Shown piece after piece: positions 8,029-16,903 of a stretch of 64,000 nucleotides of DNA (position 1 is its first letter; the number at the start of each line of letters is the position of its first letter). The notes under the pieces were generated by a model. That model worked only from the letters and a program-made list of their open reading frames with translations. It was not told the origin of the DNA and searched no databases. Source of the DNA: Cellulomonas humilata (GTDB taxonomy: Bacteria; Actinomycetota; Actinomycetes; Actinomycetales; Cellulomonadaceae); the NCBI RefSeq assembly GCF_013359775.1, contig NZ_JABMCI010000071.1:248001-312000 (forward strand). Direction: 5' to 3'. The position numbers and the translations under genes were made by a program.

Positions 8029-9039
8029 GTGACGCACGAGACCTCCACCGACGACCTCCGAGAACGTCTCTGCGTGAAGACGTCGGACGGCTGGACCCTG
8101 CGTCCGCCGGGCGAGTCGTCGAGAGGACCGCGCTGGGTGATCGTCGAGTCGATGGCCGACCTGCCCGAGGCTGCACGCCGGCACGGCATCGGCGAGCACG
8201 CCATCGCGCTGCTCCTGCACAAGGGGCCCGGCGCGCACCCGTCGTCGGCGGACCACCCGTTGCGTGCCCGGCTCGACCGCTCCCCGGACGGCGAGTTCGT
8301 GCTGACTGCGCCCACGCTCTCCTTCGTCGAGGCCACGAACGACGTGAACACCGGGGCGCTGACCTGCGTCGTCGGCAAAGAGGTCGTCCTCATGTGCGAG
8401 CTGGGCGACGCCGACGTCATCGGGCACGCGGTGGAGAAGCTCACCGGCGGCTACCCGGTGCCGGACGAGGGCGTCCACCAGGTGCTCGCCGCCGTCGTGC
8501 TCTCGCTGGTGGCGGAGGCGTCCGACGTGGAGATCGCGCTCGGCGACGCGGTGGCGGACGTCGAGCGGCTGGTCTTCTCGTCGGCCCGGCACCACAACCC
8601 GCTCGAGAAGATCTACGACCTCAAGCGCGAGATCGCCGAGGCCCGCCGGGCGCTCGGACCGGTGACGTCCGTGCTCCCCGAGCTGATCGCCGAGGCCGAG
8701 GAGTCCCGCGAGCGGCGGCACTCCCAGCCGTGGCTGGGCCGGGCCGTGGCGTGGGTCGACCGTCTCGACAAGCACCTCGACGGCTACGACGACCTGCTGG
8801 GCGACATGCTCTCCGTGCACCTGTCGCAGGTGTCGGTGCGGCAGAACGAGGACGTCCGGAAGATCTCGTCCTGGGCAGCCATCGCCGCGGCGCCGACCCT
8901 CGTGGCCAGCATCTACGGCATGAACTTCCACCACATGCCGGAGCTGTCCTGGACGCTCGGGTACCCGCTGGCGATCGCCGTGATGGGCGGCGTCTGCTTC
9001 ACGCTCTACCGGCTGTTCCGCCGGTCCGGCTGGCTCTGA
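8029..9039 (+). CDS. corA: CorA-type divalent metal (Mg2+/Co2+) transporter
   Basis: Pentameric channel-like metal transporter, 336 residues. The large soluble N-terminal domain ends in a long charged helix (about 190-280), followed by two membrane helices with the signature Y-G-M-N-F at 296-300 closing the first one; the short C-terminal tail R-R-S-G-W-L is cytoplasmic. Magnesium is the likely cargo, but cobalt or zinc cannot be excluded. GTG at 8029 is positioned 6 bp after the CACAAT hexamer; upstream sequence is in the mshC promoter. It converges with uppP, 4 bp between stops. Confidence 0.88.
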   Translation: MTHETSTDDLRERLCVKTSDGWTLRPPGESSRGPRWVIVESMADLPEAARRHGIGEHAIALLLHKGPGAHPSSADHPLRARLDRSPDGEFVLTAPTLSFVEATNDVNTGALTCVVGKEVVLMCELGDADVIGHAVEKLTGGYPVPDEGVHQVLAAVVLSLVAEASDVEIALGDAVADVERLVFSSARHHNPLEKIYDLKREIAEARRALGPVTSVLPELIAEAEESRERRHSQPWLGRAVAWVDRLDKHLDGYDDLLGDMLSVHLSQVSVRQNEDVRKISSWAAIAAAPTLVASIYGMNFHHMPELSWTLGYPLAIAVMGGVCFTLYRLFRRSGWL

Positions 9040-9043
9040 GGCG

Positions 9044-9943
<900 letters not shown>

Positions 9944-9950
9944 GAGCGGA

Positions 9951-10001
9951 ACGATAGCCGGGGTGCGTTGCCGCAGATGACACACGCGCGCCGATTAGTG
10001 T
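9951..10001. promoter_or_regulatory. Divergent leaderless -10 elements, uppP / aldo-keto reductase
   Basis: TATCGT (minus, 9956-9951) is 7 bp from the uppP GTG. TAGTGT (plus, 9996-10001) is 8 bp from the reductase ATG at 10010. Confidence 0.45.
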
Positions 10002-10009
10002 TGCGCCTC

Positions 10010-10969
10010 ATGGAACAGCGCCACCTGGGCCGCACCGGTCTGCGGGTCTCCCGGCTCGGGCTCGGCACGATGACGTGGAGCCGCGACACCGACACGCACG
10101 ACGCCACCGAGCAGCTGCGGGACTTCACCGACGCCGGCGGCACGCTGATCGACACGTCGGCGTCCTACGCCGACGGCGGCGCGGAGGAGCTGCTCGGCGA
10201 GCTGCTCGACGACGTGGTCCCCCGCGACGAGGTGGTGCTCTGCACGAAGGCGGGCATCCGGCGGACCAGCAACGGCGGGGTGGTCGACGCGTCGCGCGGC
10301 GGCCTGCTGGCCTCGCTCGACGGCTCGCTGCGGCGCCTGCGGACCGACCACGTGGACCTGTGGCTCGTGCAGACCCCCGACCCGCGCACCCCGCTCGACG
10401 AGACCGTGTCGGCCCTGCGCCTCGCCGTGACCAGCGGGCGCGCCCGCTACGTCGGGCTGTCCAACCACGCCGGGTGGCAGGTGGCCCGTGCGGCGAGCCT
10501 GCTCGAGGGCGAGGTCGGGCTCACCGCGGTCGAGGCCGAGTACTCGCTGCTCCAGCGCGGGATCGAGCGCGAGGTGGTCCCCGCGGCCGTCGCGCTCGGG
10601 GTCGGCGTGCTCGCGTGGTCCCCGCTGGGGCGAGGCGTCCTCACCGGCAAGTACCGCCGCACCATCCCGGCGGACTCGCGGGCGGCGTCGCCGCACCTCG
10701 CGGGCTTCGTCGAGCCGTACCTCGCCCGGGCGTCGGCGACGATCGTCGAGGCCGTGGCCACCGCGGCCGAGGGGCTCGAGCGCACGCCCCTGGAGGTCGC
10801 GCTCGCCTGGGTGCAGGCGCGCGGGGTGGCCTCGGCGATCGTGGGCGCGCGCACGGCGACACAGCTGCGGGGGTCGCTGGCGGCGCAGGACCTGGAGCTG
10901 CCCGACGAGCTCCGCCGGGCACTCGACGAGATCAGCGCCCCGACGCTCGGCTACCCCGAGCGGTTCTAG
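10010..10969 (+). CDS. Aldo/keto reductase family protein with altered catalytic histidine
   Basis: A 319-residue NADPH-type TIM barrel of the AKR superfamily. D48, Y53 (Y-A-D-G) and K80 (L-C-T-K) of the catalytic tetrad are present. The fourth position, normally H in a D-L-x-x-x-H-x-P-D context, is Gln: the sequence reads L-V-Q121-T-P-D. The cofactor loop S-A-I-V-G-A-R near the C-terminus is conserved, so nucleotide binding is likely intact, but reductase activity may be changed. The substrate is unknown. ATG 10010 follows TAGTGT at 9996-10001. Its TAG stop overlaps the stop of the opposite acidic gene in a shared CTAG. Confidence 0.85.
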   Translation: MEQRHLGRTGLRVSRLGLGTMTWSRDTDTHDATEQLRDFTDAGGTLIDTSASYADGGAEELLGELLDDVVPRDEVVLCTKAGIRRTSNGGVVDASRGGLLASLDGSLRRLRTDHVDLWLVQTPDPRTPLDETVSALRLAVTSGRARYVGLSNHAGWQVARAASLLEGEVGLTAVEAEYSLLQRGIEREVVPAAVALGVGVLAWSPLGRGVLTGKYRRTIPADSRAASPHLAGFVEPYLARASATIVEAVATAAEGLERTPLEVALAWVQARGVASAIVGARTATQLRGSLAAQDLELPDELRRALDEISAPTLGYPERF

Positions 10970-11271
10970 CGGGTGGCCTCGTCGGCGAGGTCGTCGACGT
11001 CGGCGTCGTCGTAGTCCTCGTCGTCCTCGTCGTCGTCCTCGTCGTCCTCGTCATGGTCGTCGTCGTCGTCCTCCTCGGCGAGGTAGAACGGCGTGGCCTC
11101 GCCGTGGACGGTGCCGAGGGCGTCGTCGTACACCTCGAACGCGTCGGCCAGGATGTCGTAGGCGTCGTCGACTGCGGGGTCGTCCTCGCCGTGCGGGGCG
11201 GCGACGGCGGTGTAGTGGGCCTCGAGGGCTGCGATCAGGCGGTCCAGCGCGGCACGCGGGTCGACGGTCAT
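10966..11271 (-). CDS. Small protein with an extremely acidic Asp/Glu-rich C-terminus
   Basis: A 101-residue protein: an ordinary helical N-terminal half (about 1-65, with the A-L-D-R-L-I-A-A-L-E-A-H-Y type helix) followed by about 30 residues that are almost all Asp or Glu. The tract is coded by GTC/CTC-type triplet runs on the plus strand (about 10987-11085), so it may vary in length by slippage. Related short acidic proteins in actinobacteria have no established function; nucleic-acid mimicry or metal buffering would be guesses. ATG 11271 is preceded by TACGGT (11283-11278) with a 6-bp gap. Its stop overlaps the reductase stop. Confidence 0.7.
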   Translation of the reverse strand: MTVDPRAALDRLIAALEAHYTAVAAPHGEDDPAVDDAYDILADAFEVYDDALGTVHGEATPFYLAEEDDDDDHDEDDEDDDEDDEDYDDADVDDLADEATR

Positions 11272-11277
11272 GCGATG

Positions 11278-11283
11278 ACCGTA
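11278..11283 (-). promoter_or_regulatory. Leaderless -10 for the acidic protein gene
   Basis: TACGGT on the minus strand, 6 bp from the ATG at 11271; no ribosome site is present. Confidence 0.4.
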
Positions 11284-11393
11284 GCCTTACGCGAGGCACA
11301 ATGGCAGCGCGTAAGGTTCTTCGGCATTGCGTCGTCAGAGCATCGGGCGCAGCATCGTGACGTAGGCGCGGACCGCGCGGGACGGGGTGGTCA

Positions 11394-11648
11394 ATGGCTT
11401 CCAGTCAGACAGGGACGAAGCGGCCCGACTGGGTCGCGCAAGGCGGCCAGTACGAGTACCGCGTGCTCAGGATCCCGGCGACGACGTCCCGGAACGACGC
11501 GCGCAAGATGCTGACCGAGCACGCGGAGCTGGGTCGGTGGGAGCTGTCGCGGACGCTCCTGTTCGCCGGCGGCGAGCGCAAGGTCTGGTTGCGGCGCAAG
11601 GTCATCCGCGTGCGCAGCACCCTGGCGGAGACGTCCTTCTCCGACTAG
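11394..11648 (+). CDS. Small conserved actinobacterial protein, probable DUF5703 family
   Basis: An 84-residue protein, half hydrophilic and half beta-type, with the conserved-looking core Y-E-Y-R-V-L-R-I-P and W-E-L-S-R-T-L-L-F-A-G-G-x-R-K-V-W-L-R-R-K. I believe this is DUF5703, a small family often found beside M20 peptidases in actinobacteria; no function is known. No clear ribosome site or TANNNT lies at the correct distance from the ATG at 11394. Its TAG stop lies in the palindrome CTAG shared with the stop of the converging M20 peptidase. Confidence 0.75.
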   Translation: MASSQTGTKRPDWVAQGGQYEYRVLRIPATTSRNDARKMLTEHAELGRWELSRTLLFAGGERKVWLRRKVIRVRSTLAETSFSD

Positions 11649-12988
11649 CAGGTCCGCAGGAGCCGGTCGAGCACGCGGGTGCCGAAGCGCAGGGCGTCGG
11701 TGGGCACGCGCTCGTCGACACCGTGGAACATGCCGGCGAAGTCCAGGTCCGCGGGAAGCCGCAGGGGCGCGAACCCGTAGCCCTTGATGCCCAGCCGCGA
11801 CAGCGACTTGTTGTCCGTGCCGCCCGACAGCGTGTACGGGAGCACGGTCGCGTCGGGGTCCTCGGCCAGCAGCGACTCCACCATGCGGTCCACCAGGTCG
11901 CCGCTGAACGGCACCTCGAGCGCGGTGTCGTGGTGCAGCCGCTCGATCCGCACGTGCTCGCCCGCCAGCTCCGCGACGGTCCGCACGAACTCGTCCTCGA
12001 GCCCCGGCAGGTAGCGGCCGTCGACGGTCGCCTCCGCCGAGCCCGGGATGACGTTGGCCTTGTAGCCGGCGGTCAGCTGGGTGGGGTTGGTGGTGTGCCG
12101 CAGCGTGGCGCCGACGAACTTCGACGCGGGACCCAGCGCGGCGACGAGCCGGTCGACGGCAGCGGGGTCCTCCGGGTCGAACGGCAGGCCCGTCAGGCGC
12201 GCGACCCCCTCGAGCAGCGCACGCACGGTCGGCGTCAGCTGGAGCGGCCAGGGGTGCCGACCGAGCCGGGCGACAGCCTCGGCCAGGTGCGTCACCGCGT
12301 TGTCGGCGTTGACCTGGCTGCCGTGGCCCGCACGACCGTCGGCCACGAGGCGCAGCCACGACAGGCCCTTCTCGGCCGTCTGGAGCAGGTAGGCGCGATG
12401 GCCGTCGACGTCGACCGAGAAGCCGCCGACCTCGCTGATCGCCTCCGTCGCGCCCTCGAACAGCTCCGGCCGGTGGTCGACCGCCCAGCGCGCGCCGAGG
12501 CTGCCGCCCGCCTCCTCGTCCGCGAACATGGCGACGACGACGTCCCGCGCGGGCCTGCGACCCTCCCGGGCCATCTGCCGCACGACGGACAGGATCATCG
12601 CGTCCATGTCCTTCATGTCGACGGCGCCACGGCCCCAGACCAGGCCGTCGGTCTCCTCCGCGCCGAACGGGTCCACGGACCAGTCCTCGGCTCGCGCGGG
12701 CACCACGTCGAGGTGCCCGTGCAGGACGAGCGCCGGACGGCTCCGGTCGGCGCCCTCCAGCCGGACGACCACGTTCGCGCGGCCGGGCGTGCTCTCGAAC
12801 AGCTCCGCGTCGAGGCCCACCTCCGTGAGCAGCCCCATGACGTGCTCGGCGGCGGCGCGCTCTCCCGGCCCCGAGTCGTCGCCGTAGTTCGACGTGTCGA
12901 TGCGGATGAGGTCGCGGCAGATCTGCACGACCTCGTCCTGCGCGGTCACGGTGGCGGGCGTGCCGGAGGCCGGGTGGGTGACGGGCAT
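11645..12988 (-). CDS. M20/M28-type zinc peptidase (succinyl-diaminopimelate desuccinylase / dipeptidase-like)
   Basis: Cytosolic co-catalytic zinc hydrolase of 447 residues. Metal and catalytic residues are readable: H92-x-D94 in L-H-G-H-L-D-V-V-P, bridging D124 in R-G-A-V-D-M-K, and the E158-E159 pair in A-D-E-E-A-G-G; a dimerisation domain lies between about 200 and 330. The family includes carboxypeptidases, dipeptidases and aminoacylases; the exact substrate cannot be assigned. A homologue stands in the same neighbourhood in M. tuberculosis (Rv2141c). ATG 12988 is preferred to GTG 12997 because TACGGT ends 7 bp before it. Stop overlaps the DUF5703 stop. Confidence 0.88.
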   Translation of the reverse strand: MPVTHPASGTPATVTAQDEVVQICRDLIRIDTSNYGDDSGPGERAAAEHVMGLLTEVGLDAELFESTPGRANVVVRLEGADRSRPALVLHGHLDVVPARAEDWSVDPFGAEETDGLVWGRGAVDMKDMDAMILSVVRQMAREGRRPARDVVVAMFADEEAGGSLGARWAVDHRPELFEGATEAISEVGGFSVDVDGHRAYLLQTAEKGLSWLRLVADGRAGHGSQVNADNAVTHLAEAVARLGRHPWPLQLTPTVRALLEGVARLTGLPFDPEDPAAVDRLVAALGPASKFVGATLRHTTNPTQLTAGYKANVIPGSAEATVDGRYLPGLEDEFVRTVAELAGEHVRIERLHHDTALEVPFSGDLVDRMVESLLAEDPDATVLPYTLSGGTDNKSLSRLGIKGYGFAPLRLPADLDFAGMFHGVDERVPTDALRFGTRVLDRLLRTC

Positions 12989-12995
12989 GCCGTCC

Positions 12996-13001
12996 ACCGT
13001 A
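12996..13001 (-). promoter_or_regulatory. Leaderless -10 for the M20 peptidase gene
   Basis: TACGGT on the minus strand with a 7-bp gap to ATG 12988. It sits in the 47-bp gap behind the M3 peptidase stop. Confidence 0.4.
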
Positions 13002-13035
13002 CCGGCCTCCGGGTGCGGGCTCTGGTCCGGACTGG

Positions 13036-15129
13036 TCAGTGCGCGGACGCCCCGAGCAGGCCGCGGCGGGCCAGCAGGGGGTCGATGAGCGGGTCCCGTC
13101 CGCGCAGGTCGCGGAATGCCTGCATCGGGTCGAGGGAGCCGCCGCGCGAGAGCAGCCGGGCGCGGAACACGTCGCCGTTGGCGCGGTCGAGGCCGCCGTT
13201 CTCCCGGAACCACTCGACCGTGTCGGCGTCGAGCACCTCCGACCAGATGTACGAGTAGTACCCGGCCGAGTACCCGCCGCCGAACACGTGGTTGAAGTAC
13301 GTCGTGCGGTAGCGCGGCGGCACCGGGGCGTAGTCCACGCCCGCGCGCTGCAGGGCGGCCGCCTCGAACGCCTCGACCTCGTCGACGTCCGTCGGCACCT
13401 CGTCGGGCGCCAGCCGGTACCAGGCCTGGTCCAGCAGCGCGGCGGCCAGGTACTCGGTCGTCGCGAACCCCTCGCCGTCCTGCCTGGCGGCCAGCAACGT
13501 GTCCACCCACTCCGTCGGCATGGGCTCGCCGGTCTCGTGGTGCAGCGCGAACGACCGCACGATCGACGGCTCCCACGCCCACATCTCGTTGACCTGCGAC
13601 GGGTACTCGACGAAGTCCCGGGGCACCTCGGTGCCCGACTGCGACGGCCATCGGACCGCGGAGAACAGCCCGTGCAGCGCGTGCCCGAACTCGTGGAACA
13701 TCGTGATCACCTCGTCCCACGTGAGCAGCGTGGGCTCGCCCGGAGGTGGCTTCGGGATGTTCAGGTTGTTGACCACGACAGGCCGCTCGTCCAGCAGCGT
13801 CGACTGGTCCACGAGGGTGTTCATCCAGGCGCCCCCGCGCTTCGACTCCCGTGTCCAGTAGTCGCCGAGGAAGAGGCCGAGCCCGCTGCCGTCGGCGTCG
13901 AACACCTCGAAGACGCGGACGTCCGGGTGGTAGCCGACGAGGTCGTGGCGCTCCGCGAACGTGAGGCCGTACAGCTCCGTCGCCGCGCGGAACACCCCGT
14001 CGGCCAGCACGCGCTCGAGCTCCAGGTACGGGCGCAGGATCGAGTCGTCGAGCGAGCGCCGCTCCTTCTTGACCTGTTCGGCGTAGAACTGCCAGTCCCA
14101 CGGCTCCAGGCGGGCGTCGGGATCGTCGTGCACCAGGGCCTCGGCCAGGTCCGCACCCTCGGCGCGCGCGTTGGCGACGGCCACCGGGGCCAGCCGCTCG
14201 AGGATGTCGGCGACGGCCTCCGCGCTCTTCGCGGTCGCGTCGGCGGCGACGTACTCCGCGTGGTGGGCGTACCCCAGCAGCCGGGCGCGCTCGGCGCGCT
14301 TGCGTGCCAGGCCCAGCAGCGTCGGTCGCGTGTCGTGCGGGCCGGAGGCGCCGCGGCCGGCGGAGGCGCGGAACACCCGCTCGCGCAGGGCACGGTCGCG
14401 GAGCACCGCCAGGGGCGCCTGTTGCGTCGGCAGGGCCAGCTCGAGGAACCAGCCGTCCTCGTGGCCGCGGTCCCGTGCCGCCTTCGCCGCGGCCGCGCGG
14501 GCGTCGTCGGACAGCCCGTCGAGCTCGTCCTCGTCCGTGACCAGCACGCCGGCCGCGTTCGTCGCCGCCAGCAGGTCGCGACCGAACGCGGTCTCCAGGC
14601 TCATGATCTCGGCGTTCAGCGCGCGCAGGCGGTCCTGGGAGGCGTCGTCGAGCCGCACGCCCGCCCGGACGAACTGGATGTGCGTGCGGTGCAGCAACCA
14701 CGCGGTGTCGGGCGCCAGCTCCAGCTCGCCGGAGTCCGCGTCGGCCTGGAGGGCCGAGATCCGCGCGAACAGGCGGGGGTCGAGGAAGATCGCGTCGTGG
14801 TGGGCCGCGAACAGGGGCGCGATCTCCTCCTCGACGGCCTCGAGGCCGGGCGTCGAGTCCGCGCTCGACTGGTTGTAGAAGCTCACGACCGCCCGGTGGA
14901 GCAGCCGGCCGGACCTCTCGAGCGCCTCGAGCGTGTTCTCGACGGTCGGCCGCGCCGGATCCGTCGCGATCGCCTCGATCTCCGCGCGCTGCAGGGCCAT
15001 GCCGGCGAGCAGGGCCGGGCGGTAGTGCTCCTCGCGGATCTGCGCGTGGTCGGGAAGGCCGTACGGGAGGGTGGACGGCGCGCCGAAGGGGTTGTCGGCG
15101 GCGAGATCGGTCGGCTGCATGGCGGACAT
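13036..15129 (-). CDS. M3 family metallopeptidase (peptidyl-dipeptidase Dcp / oligopeptidase A type)
   Basis: Thimet-oligopeptidase-family zinc peptidase of 697 residues, the usual family length, without a signal peptide and therefore presumably cytosolic. The zinc site HEFGH is at 479-483 with the downstream glutamate in the E-V-P-R-D-F-V-E-Y-P-S-Q segment. The C-terminal G-G-G-Y-S-A-G-Y-Y-S-Y-I-W motif shapes the substrate channel in Dcp-type enzymes. It likely trims short peptides and so complements the M20 peptidase directly downstream. Three ATGs cluster at 15132, 15129 and 15120; 15129 is used because a weak GGGA lies upstream. ald is upstream, 33 bp away on the same strand. Confidence 0.92.
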   Translation of the reverse strand: MSAMQPTDLAADNPFGAPSTLPYGLPDHAQIREEHYRPALLAGMALQRAEIEAIATDPARPTVENTLEALERSGRLLHRAVVSFYNQSSADSTPGLEAVEEEIAPLFAAHHDAIFLDPRLFARISALQADADSGELELAPDTAWLLHRTHIQFVRAGVRLDDASQDRLRALNAEIMSLETAFGRDLLAATNAAGVLVTDEDELDGLSDDARAAAAKAARDRGHEDGWFLELALPTQQAPLAVLRDRALRERVFRASAGRGASGPHDTRPTLLGLARKRAERARLLGYAHHAEYVAADATAKSAEAVADILERLAPVAVANARAEGADLAEALVHDDPDARLEPWDWQFYAEQVKKERRSLDDSILRPYLELERVLADGVFRAATELYGLTFAERHDLVGYHPDVRVFEVFDADGSGLGLFLGDYWTRESKRGGAWMNTLVDQSTLLDERPVVVNNLNIPKPPPGEPTLLTWDEVITMFHEFGHALHGLFSAVRWPSQSGTEVPRDFVEYPSQVNEMWAWEPSIVRSFALHHETGEPMPTEWVDTLLAARQDGEGFATTEYLAAALLDQAWYRLAPDEVPTDVDEVEAFEAAALQRAGVDYAPVPPRYRTTYFNHVFGGGYSAGYYSYIWSEVLDADTVEWFRENGGLDRANGDVFRARLLSRGGSLDPMQAFRDLRGRDPLIDPLLARRGLLGASAH

Positions 15130-15162
15130 CATTCCCGACGGTCGCGTGCGCCGCCCATCGCG

Positions 15163-16281
15163 TCAGGCGACGGCACCTGTCCGAGCCTCGTGGGTGGCGT
15201 ACCCGTGCGCCCGGCCCACCGCGGCGTTGTAGAGCTCCCCGCCGTGCGTGGTCAGGCCGGCGCCCAGGGCGGGGTCGGCGGCGACCGCTGCCGTCCAGCC
15301 GAGGTCCGCGAGCGCGCTCAGGTACGGCAGCGTCACGTTGGTCAGCGCCCTGGTCGAGGTCACGGGGACGGCGCCCGGCATGTTCGCCACGCAGTAGAAC
15401 ACCGAGCCGTGCACGGGGTAGGTGGGCTCGTCGTGCGTGGTGGGTCGGGTGTCCTCGAAGCAGCCGCCCTGGTCGACGGCGACGTCCACGAGCACGGAAC
15501 CGGGGCGCATGCGTGACACCAGCTCGTTGGTGACCAGGTGGGGTGCGCGTGCGCCCGGCACCAGCACGGCCCCGATCACCAGGTCGGCGTCCAGCAGCTC
15601 GCGCTCGATCGCGTACGCGCTGGAGGCCACGGTGCGGACCCGTCCACCGAATGCGGAGTCCGTGTCCCGCAGCCGCGGCATGGACACGTCGAGCACGGCG
15701 ACGTCGGCGCGCATGCCCACGGCGATCTCGGCGGCGTGCCGGCCCACGACGCCCCCGCCGAGCACCACGACCTTGGCCGCGTCGACGCCGGGGACCCCGC
15801 CGAGCAGCACCCCGGAGCCGCCCTCGTTCTTCATCAGGTGGTACGCCCCCACCTGCGTCGACAGCCGTCCGGCCACCTCGCTCATGGGGGCCAGCAGCGG
15901 CAACGTCCCGTCGGGCAGCTGCACGGTCTCGTAGGCGATCGACGTCGTGCCCGCGGCCAGCAACGCGTCGGTGGCCGGACGATCGGCCGCGAGGTGCAGG
16001 TAGGTGAACAGGAGCAGGTCCTCGCGCAGGTACCCGTACTCGGACGCGACCGGCTCCTTGACCTTGCAGACGAGGTCGGCGCTCCCCCACACCTCGGCGG
16101 CGTCGCCGACCACCCGCGCCCCCGCGGCGGCGAACTGCTCGTCCGTGATGGCCGAGCCGGCGCCCGCACCCGCCTGGACCAGCACATGGTGCCCCGAGCC
16201 GACCAGCTGGTGCACGCCCGCGGGCGTCACCGCCACGCGGTACTCGTGGTTCTTGACCTCGCTGGGGATGCCGACCTGCAT
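15163..16281 (-). CDS. ald: Alanine dehydrogenase
   Basis: NAD-dependent interconversion of L-alanine and pyruvate plus ammonia; in actinobacteria it also helps redox balance under low oxygen. The 372-residue sequence is full length; catalytic K75 (C-K-V-K-E-P) and H96 (Y-L-H-L-A) stand at the positions known for mycobacterial Ald, and the NAD motif V-V-L-G-G-G-V-V-G is near 175. GGAG lies 7 bp before ATG 16281, so this mRNA has a leader. Divergently transcribed from an Lrp/AsnC regulator across 100 bp carrying TTC/GAA-rich inverted repeats, the same layout as aldR-ald in Mycobacterium. Confidence 0.95.
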   Translation of the reverse strand: MQVGIPSEVKNHEYRVAVTPAGVHQLVGSGHHVLVQAGAGAGSAITDEQFAAAGARVVGDAAEVWGSADLVCKVKEPVASEYGYLREDLLLFTYLHLAADRPATDALLAAGTTSIAYETVQLPDGTLPLLAPMSEVAGRLSTQVGAYHLMKNEGGSGVLLGGVPGVDAAKVVVLGGGVVGRHAAEIAVGMRADVAVLDVSMPRLRDTDSAFGGRVRTVASSAYAIERELLDADLVIGAVLVPGARAPHLVTNELVSRMRPGSVLVDVAVDQGGCFEDTRPTTHDEPTYPVHGSVFYCVANMPGAVPVTSTRALTNVTLPYLSALADLGWTAAVAADPALGAGLTTHGGELYNAAVGRAHGYATHEARTGAVA

Positions 16282-16321
16282 GGTGGTCTCCGTCCGGGCT
16301 GGGCGTCAGCAGTTGCCCTGA

Positions 16322-16368
16322 TTCTGAACTTCCTGTGTTTCGAACGGGTGACGACGATCGAAGATTCG
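16322..16368. promoter_or_regulatory. Candidate Lrp/AldR operator array between ald and its regulator
   Basis: Three short TTC/GAA dyads lie in the 100-bp gap: TTCTGAA (16322-16328), TTCGAA (16339-16344) and CGAAGATTCG (16359-16368). The last two are centred 22 bp apart, about two helical turns, as expected for an octameric Lrp-type protein wrapping DNA. Confidence 0.45.
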
Positions 16369-16369
16369 C

Positions 16370-16375
16370 TAGATT
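16370..16375 (+). promoter_or_regulatory. Leaderless -10 of the Lrp/AsnC regulator gene
   Basis: TAGATT ends 6 bp before ATG 16382. GTGACG at 16348-16353 gives a four-of-six -35 match with a 16-bp spacer. The promoter overlaps the dyad array, consistent with autoregulation. Confidence 0.5.
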
Positions 16376-16381
16376 CATCAC

Positions 16382-16903
16382 ATGTCCGCCATGGATTCGC
16401 AGCAGCGCCCTCTCGCCGGTCCTCACCGAAGCGCGTTCGGCGCGATCGTGCTCGACGACGTCGACCGCCGGCTCCTGAGCGAGCTGGAGCGCGACGGACG
16501 GATCTCGAACAAGGAGCTGGCTGCCCTGGCCGGCATCGCCCCGTCCACCTGCCACGCGCGGGTGCGGGCGCTGCGTGAGTCGGGCGTGCTGCGTGGCTTC
16601 CACGCCCAGGTGGACCCGGAGGCGGTGGGCCGCGGGCTCCAGGCGATGATCGCGGTGCGCCTCCAGCCCTCGGCGCGCGCACGTCTGGCCGAGGTCGCGC
16701 ACCGCCTGGCGCAGCGGCCCGAGGTGCGGGACGTGTACCTGCTGGCGGGCGTGGACGACGTGCTGGTCCACGTGGCGGTGCGGGACTCCCCCGAGCTGCG
16801 GGCCTTCGTGCTCGAGCACCTGAGCACCCGCCCGGAGGTGGCCCACACGCAGACGAGCCTGGTGTTCGAGCACGTGCACGCGCCGGGCACCGCGTCGCTC
16901 TGA
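16382..16903 (+). CDS. Lrp/AsnC family transcriptional regulator (AldR-like)
   Basis: A 173-residue feast/famine regulator. The N-terminal winged helix (about 22-75) includes L-D-D-V-D-R-R-L-L-S-E-L-E-R-D-G-R-I-S-N and the recognition helix around P-S-T-C-H-A-R-V-R-A-L; the C-terminal RAM/ligand domain holds the D-V-Y-L-L-A-G-V-D-D segment. Position next to ald and the intervening dyads suggest it controls ald in response to alanine or another amino acid, as AldR does in mycobacteria; this is inference. There is a 20-residue extension ahead of the HTH. Its TGA is immediately followed by the stop of the opposite kinase gene, forming TGATCA. Confidence 0.88.
   Translation: MSAMDSQQRPLAGPHRSAFGAIVLDDVDRRLLSELERDGRISNKELAALAGIAPSTCHARVRALRESGVLRGFHAQVDPEAVGRGLQAMIAVRLQPSARARLAEVAHRLAQRPEVRDVYLLAGVDDVLVHVAVRDSPELRAFVLEHLSTRPEVAHTQTSLVFEHVHAPGTASL

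Noticed and set aside
11645-16879. A minus-strand frame open for about 1744 codons
   Set aside because: Only its last part is the M20 peptidase. The rest runs out of frame through the M3 peptidase and alanine dehydrogenase genes on the same strand and antisense to the Lrp/AsnC regulator; it is a GC-bias shadow, not a giant protein.
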